Positions 60,024 through 64,000 of a stretch of DNA of 64,000 nt are shown in pieces. Where the stretch lies: contig NZ_JAAAMH010000002.1 of the NCBI RefSeq assembly GCF_024105655.1, positions 310,001 to 374,000 on the forward strand, in the 5' to 3' direction. The notes under the pieces were generated by a model, which ran no database searches, was not told where the DNA came from, and saw nothing but the letters and a program-made list of their open reading frames with translations. A program made the translations under genes and the position numbers. This stretch comes from Aliihoeflea sp. 40Bstr573. Its GTDB lineage: Bacteria > Pseudomonadota > Alphaproteobacteria > Rhizobiales > Rhizobiaceae. Each line of letters begins with the position of its first letter. Within the stretch, counting starts at the first letter, position 1.

Positions 60024-60197
60024 TTGGAGCCGCGAGGATCGACCTTTCTACCGGCTCAAGTCGAGCGGATGAAAGACGGCCTGAGGCCTGATTGGCGCAA
60101 GTGAAGCGCAACCTGGAAGATCGGTCGCCAGTCTAGATCGATCGGTCTATTCGCCAGTCCCCCTCGATATACTAAAGTATGATCGGGAGGGATCGAC

Positions 60198-60482
60198 ATG
60201 AACGAACAGCTATCGCCATCGAACGCGGCGGCGGTTTTGCCGTTCCCGCTACGCGCGCGCACAGCAGCGGTTCGTCATGCTGTCAAAGCTCTCACCGTGC
60301 GATGCTTGACCGAGGACATGGCGGTGAGACGTTGGATTCGCGTCACGGATGCCCTTGCTAGTGAGCTGCAGCGCGTTGGCATAGATCCGGTCGTCATCGC
60401 CACAGAACTCTACATGTTCGAGGATGCAGTGCGAGATGAGCTCGTGCGCCTCGGCAAAATGCGCGATGGCCCGATTTACTGA
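60198..60482 (+). CDS. DUF6074-family small protein
   Basis: This is a 94-residue protein. AAAVLPFPLRART near the N-terminus and later RRWIRVTDALASELQRVGI match a small family common in Hyphomicrobiales. GGGAGG precedes the ATG. Function unknown. Isolated between gpmI and the dehydrogenase. Confidence 0.7.
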   Translation: MNEQLSPSNAAAVLPFPLRARTAAVRHAVKALTVRCLTEDMAVRRWIRVTDALASELQRVGIDPVVIATELYMFEDAVRDELVRLGKMRDGPIY

Positions 60483-60614
60483 AGTCGATCGACACCTTTC
60501 CTTCGCTCGTTCTCACCGGGGAGATCTGTCTGGATACGTCTCGTCGGCGTGCCGCTTCAAACGGGCCAAGGCGCGCCGACATGAGAGTTCGTCACTCGCC
60601 ACCACACTGAAAGC

Positions 60615-60640
60615 GCTGCGCCGCCCGAAGACGGCGCAGC
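60615..60640 (-). terminator. Terminator of PQQ-type dehydrogenase gene
   Basis: Stem GCTGCGCCG/CGGCGCAGC with an 8-nt loop, downstream of the minus-strand stop at 60650. The following GCTTTC gives only a short T-run. Confidence 0.6.
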
Positions 60641-60649
60641 GGCGCATGT

Positions 60650-61945
60650 TCACTGCGCTGAAGGGGTCAGCTTGTGGATCATGCCTTCATCGACAGCCGT
60701 GTAGAGGCTTCCGTCAGGACCTTGCACGACCGAGCGGAAGCGACCGGCTTCCATGGGCAACGTCATCTCGGTCACGTCGACGACTTCCGTCCCCTCCTCA
60801 TTCAGCTGAACGACATCGATGCGCTGACCGATCGGCGTGCCGCCGAAGCCGATCCCCATGACGCCGACCACCATCGCACCGTCCCAGTCGCCCCATTGTT
60901 CCCCCGTCAGGAACTCGGCCGAGCCGGAACCCTGCGACCATCCGTTGTTGTCCCAGATGGGTTTCATGGCATCCGGGTAGGTTTGAAGGTCGGTCATCGG
61001 CATGAATGCCGCGCGTTCATAGCGGTTCATGCCTTCCATCTGGTTGGGGGAATAGCCGCAATAATCATCCGGACAATCTTCGCGTCCGGCCATGTTCGGC
61101 CGCGGGTCCCAGCCGCCATTGCCACCATTGACGAGCACGGTGATCTCGTCCGAGTGCCAGGGCCCGTGTTCGACGATGATTGGCGTATTGGTCTGGGGGT
61201 GGAACGCGATCCCCTGCACATTGCGGTGCCCGTAAGTATAGGTGCGCTGGTCGAACCCCTCGGGCGGGGCATTGTCGGGAGCGGCATTGCCGTCCGTGTC
61301 GATGCGGAGCACCTTGCTGCCCATGATGGTTGGGCTCTGGGGGATTTCGCTGTTGTGATTGTCGCCGGTCGTCACATATAGGAAACCGTCTCCCGGGTTG
61401 AACCGGATGCGCCCACCATTGTGCGCGCCGGGGCCGCCGAACGGATGGTCGGATTCAGCGACCTTGTACGGAATGTCGTCGACGATATCGGTTCGGTTCG
61501 AAACGTCGCTCAAATCCTCGTTGACCTCGAGGCGCAGGACCCTGTTGGTCCGCGGTTCGGACATGCTGGAGGTCGAATAGACATAGATCCGGCGATTTTC
61601 CTCAAAGTCTGGATCGACCGCCACGCCGTTCATGCCCGCCTGCCCTTCGCAAACGAGATCGTCGGCCGTCGTGGCATAGCCTTCCGCTCCGCCCATTCCG
61701 AGCAGCTTGTTGACCTCGCCCGAAGGCAGCAGAACTGAGAGACCGTGACACTTTTCGGTAAAGAACATCGTCCCATCCGGGAGGAACGCCATATCCCAGG
61801 GTGCCTGCAGCCCTTCCAGCACGACACTGTGCTGCAGGCTGGTGGTATTCGCAGCAAGCGCTACCGCAGGAACCGCGAATGCCAGCGAACCCGCCAGCGC
61901 GGCCGCATACGGCAAAGTCTTTGAAATAAGAGATCTTTCCAACAT
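60650..61945 (-). CDS. PQQ-dependent sugar dehydrogenase family protein
   Basis: This is a 431-residue periplasmic protein. Signal peptide 1-32 (ALAGSLAFAVPAVALA). Beta-propeller motifs LQAPWDMAFLPDGTMFFTEK, GQAGMNGVAVDPDF, GAHNGGRIRFNP and YTYGHRNVQGIAF match soluble glucose/aldose dehydrogenases. It would oxidise a sugar with PQQ and pass electrons to a cytochrome; a cytochrome c gene lies 205 bp upstream on the same strand. Confidence 0.85.
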   Translation of the reverse strand: MLERSLISKTLPYAAALAGSLAFAVPAVALAANTTSLQHSVVLEGLQAPWDMAFLPDGTMFFTEKCHGLSVLLPSGEVNKLLGMGGAEGYATTADDLVCEGQAGMNGVAVDPDFEENRRIYVYSTSSMSEPRTNRVLRLEVNEDLSDVSNRTDIVDDIPYKVAESDHPFGGPGAHNGGRIRFNPGDGFLYVTTGDNHNSEIPQSPTIMGSKVLRIDTDGNAAPDNAPPEGFDQRTYTYGHRNVQGIAFHPQTNTPIIVEHGPWHSDEITVLVNGGNGGWDPRPNMAGREDCPDDYCGYSPNQMEGMNRYERAAFMPMTDLQTYPDAMKPIWDNNGWSQGSGSAEFLTGEQWGDWDGAMVVGVMGIGFGGTPIGQRIDVVQLNEEGTEVVDVTEMTLPMEAGRFRSVVQGPDGSLYTAVDEGMIHKLTPSAQ

Positions 61946-62150
61946 TCACTCCTCCCAGTGCTGTTGAGGCTGCAGCCTCAAACGTTGGTACAATTCTCCC
62001 CCATTCCTGGAGGGGGTCACGAAGCTAACTCCGGCGTCTTGCTACATCAAGCCATACTTAGTGAGGCCGGCGACCGGCAGCCCACAAGGCAGCGGCAACG
62101 ATCCATCCGCGCGCAAGCTCCAGATCGCACGCATGGCCGCGCAGAAAAAC

Positions 62151-62468
62151 TTACGGAAACGACGTCGTAATATAGGCTGCGATGTTCTCGATATCCTCGT
62201 CTGTCAGTTTAGTCGCATGGGGGATCATCAATGCGGAATTGGGACCAACCTTCTCACCCTCGCGATAGGTCTGCAGCCGCTCGACCAGAAGTTCTGCGGG
62301 TTTGCCCGACAGCTTGGGGAAGCTGGCCATGCCTTGAGCGCTGGGACCATGGCACGCCCGGCAACTACCTTGATAAAGCTTCTCGCCAGCAGCCAAATCC
62401 TGCGCAAAGGCGGAGCATTGCCCCGATACCAGGACCGCAGCGACAGTTCGGAAGAGTATGTTTTTCAT
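62151..62468 (-). CDS. Small c-type cytochrome
   Basis: This is a 105-residue protein with a signal peptide ending CSAFA and the haem motif CRACH near residue 36; MIPHATKLTDEDIENIAAY supplies a possible axial Met. It is a periplasmic electron carrier, plausibly for the neighbouring PQQ dehydrogenase. Residues before the ATG at 62468 are shadow. Confidence 0.85.
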   Translation of the reverse strand: MKNILFRTVAAVLVSGQCSAFAQDLAAGEKLYQGSCRACHGPSAQGMASFPKLSGKPAELLVERLQTYREGEKVGPNSALMIPHATKLTDEDIENIAAYITTSFP

Positions 62469-62697
62469 CGGAGAATCCGGCTCTGATTGATTGTGGCCCG
62501 GCCAGTATCCGACGATAAGTCGGTTTCGTCTACGGCTGGTCAGAGCGCTTGAGGCAGAGACATGCATGCCTGCACACGCGGTGCGGGTAGCCCGAAGAGT
62601 TGAGTGCCATAGTCGCGTATCCGACTTGCCGGCATTTCGCCGCGGGCGCACGATGGCCCTGGCGGTGGGCGGATCCAGTCACCTGGAGGAGCGGGTC

Positions 62698-64000
62698 ATG
62701 CGCGACACGAAAATCGCCAATCTCGAAAACGGGACAACCACGGTCGGCGCCAGCGAGATCGAAGCTTTTGCGGCCAGATTGCGCGGAAGCGTCCTCGAAC
62801 CGGGGGATCCGTCCTATGACGAGGCGCGCTCGATCTGGAACGCCATGATCGACAGGCGGCCGGGACTGATAGTGCGCTGTGCCGGTGCGTCCGACGTCAT
62901 CCACACGGTCCGCTTTGCGCGCGAGCACGGCCTGCTCGTCTCGGTGCGCGGCGGCGGACACAACATTGCCGGCAACGCCGTCTGCGAAGGCGGCCTGCTG
63001 ATCGACCTGTCGCAGATGCGTTCGGTTCGCGTCGATCCGTCGATCCGGCGCGCATGGGTCGAACCCGGTGCGCTCCTTGCCGATCTCGACAAGGAAACCC
63101 AGGCATTCGCCCTCGCGGTGCCCACGGGGATCAACTCGACGACCGGCGTCGCCGGGCTCACGCTCGGCGGAGGCTTTGGATGGCTGACACGCAAGTTCGG
63201 CCTTACCATCGACAGTTTGATGAGCGCCGATGTGGTGACTGCCAACGGCGAACTGTTGAAAGCCAGCCTTTCGGAAAATTCGGACCTGTTCTGGGCAATC
63301 CGCGGCGGCGGCGGCAATTTCGGTATCGTCACCGCCTTCGAATTCCAGCTTCATCAGGTCGGTCCGCAGGTCCTGTCGGGCCTCGTGGTGCATCCATTCA
63401 CCGAGGCGCGCTCCGTCCTGAAGGCGTATCGCAAGGCGCTCGAAACCGCCCCCGACGAACTCACCTGCTGGGCCGTCATGCGCCAGGCGCCGCCCCTGCC
63501 CTTCCTGCCCGCCGAATGGCATGGCAAGGAGGTGATCGTCCTCGCCATTTGCCATTGCGGCGACCTCGAAGAGGGCGAGAAGGCGACGGCGCAATTGCGT
63601 TCGATCGGAACGCCGATCGCCGACGTGGTGGGCCCGACCCCGTTCGTCGCCTGGCAGCAGGCTTTCGACCCGCTCCTCACTCCCGGCGCCCGCAACTACT
63701 GGAAGAGCCACGACTTCACCGAACTGCCGGACAAGGCGATCGATGTCCTCACCGACGCGATCGGGCGCCTGCCCGGTCCCGAATGCGAAGTCTTCCTCGG
63801 CCATGTCGGCGGCGCCGCGGGCCGCGTCGCGACCGACGCGACGGCCTTCCCGCAGCGAAACGCGCACTATGTCATGAACGTCCACGCCCGCTGGCGCGAA
63901 AGCCGCATGGACCGGCCCTGCATCGACTGGGCGCGCGAGTTGTTCAATGCCGCACGGCCCTATGCGGCCGGAACGGCCTACATCAACTTCATGCCCGAGG
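62698..64000 (+). CDS. FAD-binding oxidoreductase, berberine-bridge type (C-terminal end cut off)
   Basis: Open from an ATG at 62698, with GGAGGAG upstream, to the window end (434 residues). PCMH-type FAD domain: VRGGGHNIAG carries the His that is covalently flavinylated in the family; GLTLGGGFGWLTRKFGLTID, then RGGGGNFGIVT. The C-terminal BBE domain begins in YINFMPE. Oxidises an alcohol or sugar; substrate unknown. Host gene truncated by the window edge. Confidence 0.88.
   Translation, partial: MRDTKIANLENGTTTVGASEIEAFAARLRGSVLEPGDPSYDEARSIWNAMIDRRPGLIVRCAGASDVIHTVRFAREHGLLVSVRGGGHNIAGNAVCEGGLLIDLSQMRSVRVDPSIRRAWVEPGALLADLDKETQAFALAVPTGINSTTGVAGLTLGGGFGWLTRKFGLTIDSLMSADVVTANGELLKASLSENSDLFWAIRGGGGNFGIVTAFEFQLHQVGPQVLSGLVVHPFTEARSVLKAYRKALETAPDELTCWAVMRQAPPLPFLPAEWHGKEVIVLAICHCGDLEEGEKATAQLRSIGTPIADVVGPTPFVAWQQAFDPLLTPGARNYWKSHDFTELPDKAIDVLTDAIGRLPGPECEVFLGHVGGAAGRVATDATAFPQRNAHYVMNVHARWRESRMDRPCIDWARELFNAARPYAAGTAYINFMPE

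Overview
The window is GC-rich DNA from an alphaproteobacterium, most likely of the order Hyphomicrobiales (Rhizobiales). The signs are a DUF6074-type small protein, a GlxA-type AraC regulator, GcrA-like and SSB/DnaN proteins of alphaproteobacterial type, and a G/C-rich intergenic repeat of the kind scattered through rhizobial genomes. Genus was not resolved. No rRNA or CRISPR array was seen; one tRNA is present.

Region 1 (1-7533) is host chromosome. It holds a truncated unknown gene, a secreted Gly-rich protein, a four-gene ABC importer (binding protein, two permeases, ATPase, with a hairpin after the binding-protein gene), a small membrane protein coupled to a BaiN/HI0933-type flavoprotein, a BLUF photoreceptor gene broken by a one-base frameshift, and a 58-residue small protein.

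Region 2 (7534-49517) is an apparently complete siphovirus-type prophage of about 42 kb, inserted in the 3' end of tRNA-Arg(CCT). A 15-bp direct repeat marks both ends and the integrase gene lies next to the tRNA. A C1/S24 repressor gene (41246-41905) sits between two divergent promoters, each with a GGAATT(A/T)AATTCC palindrome in its -35/-10 spacer. The leftward operon carries a probably leaderless Cro-like gene, a CII-like protein, a GcrA-like regulator, an 873-residue SF2 helicase-DNA methyltransferase fusion, small HTH proteins, a Toprim primase and a D5-type helicase. It continues into HNH endonuclease, terminases, portal, ClpP-like protease, HK97 capsid, connectors, tail tube, a probably frameshifted tail chaperone, tape measure, tail tip, tail spike and lysis genes. 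The rightward operon carries a small membrane protein, HD hydrolase, SSB, DUF2303, a full-length DnaN-type sliding clamp, MazG-like pyrophosphohydrolase, a Gp37/Gp68 protein and integrase. A less GC-rich block (about 11.1-14.1 kb), transcribed against the late genes, encodes a SAM methyltransferase and a GT-C-like membrane protein; it looks like a lysogenic-conversion cargo acting on surface polysaccharide.

Region 3 (49518-64000) is host chromosome: M20 amidohydrolase, D,D-carboxypeptidase, CobW/COG0523 GTPase, GlxA-type regulator, folD, proC, a cluster of intergenic repeats, a COG4091 oxidoreductase, gpmI, a DUF6074 protein, a PQQ-type sugar dehydrogenase with a small c-type cytochrome nearby, and a berberine-bridge-type FAD oxidoreductase cut by the window end.

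The points most worth following up are the phage-encoded helicase-methyltransferase next to a GcrA homologue, the phage sliding clamp, the operator/promoter design with a probably leaderless Cro-like gene, the signal-peptide-like N-terminus on the capsid protein, and the split BLUF gene.
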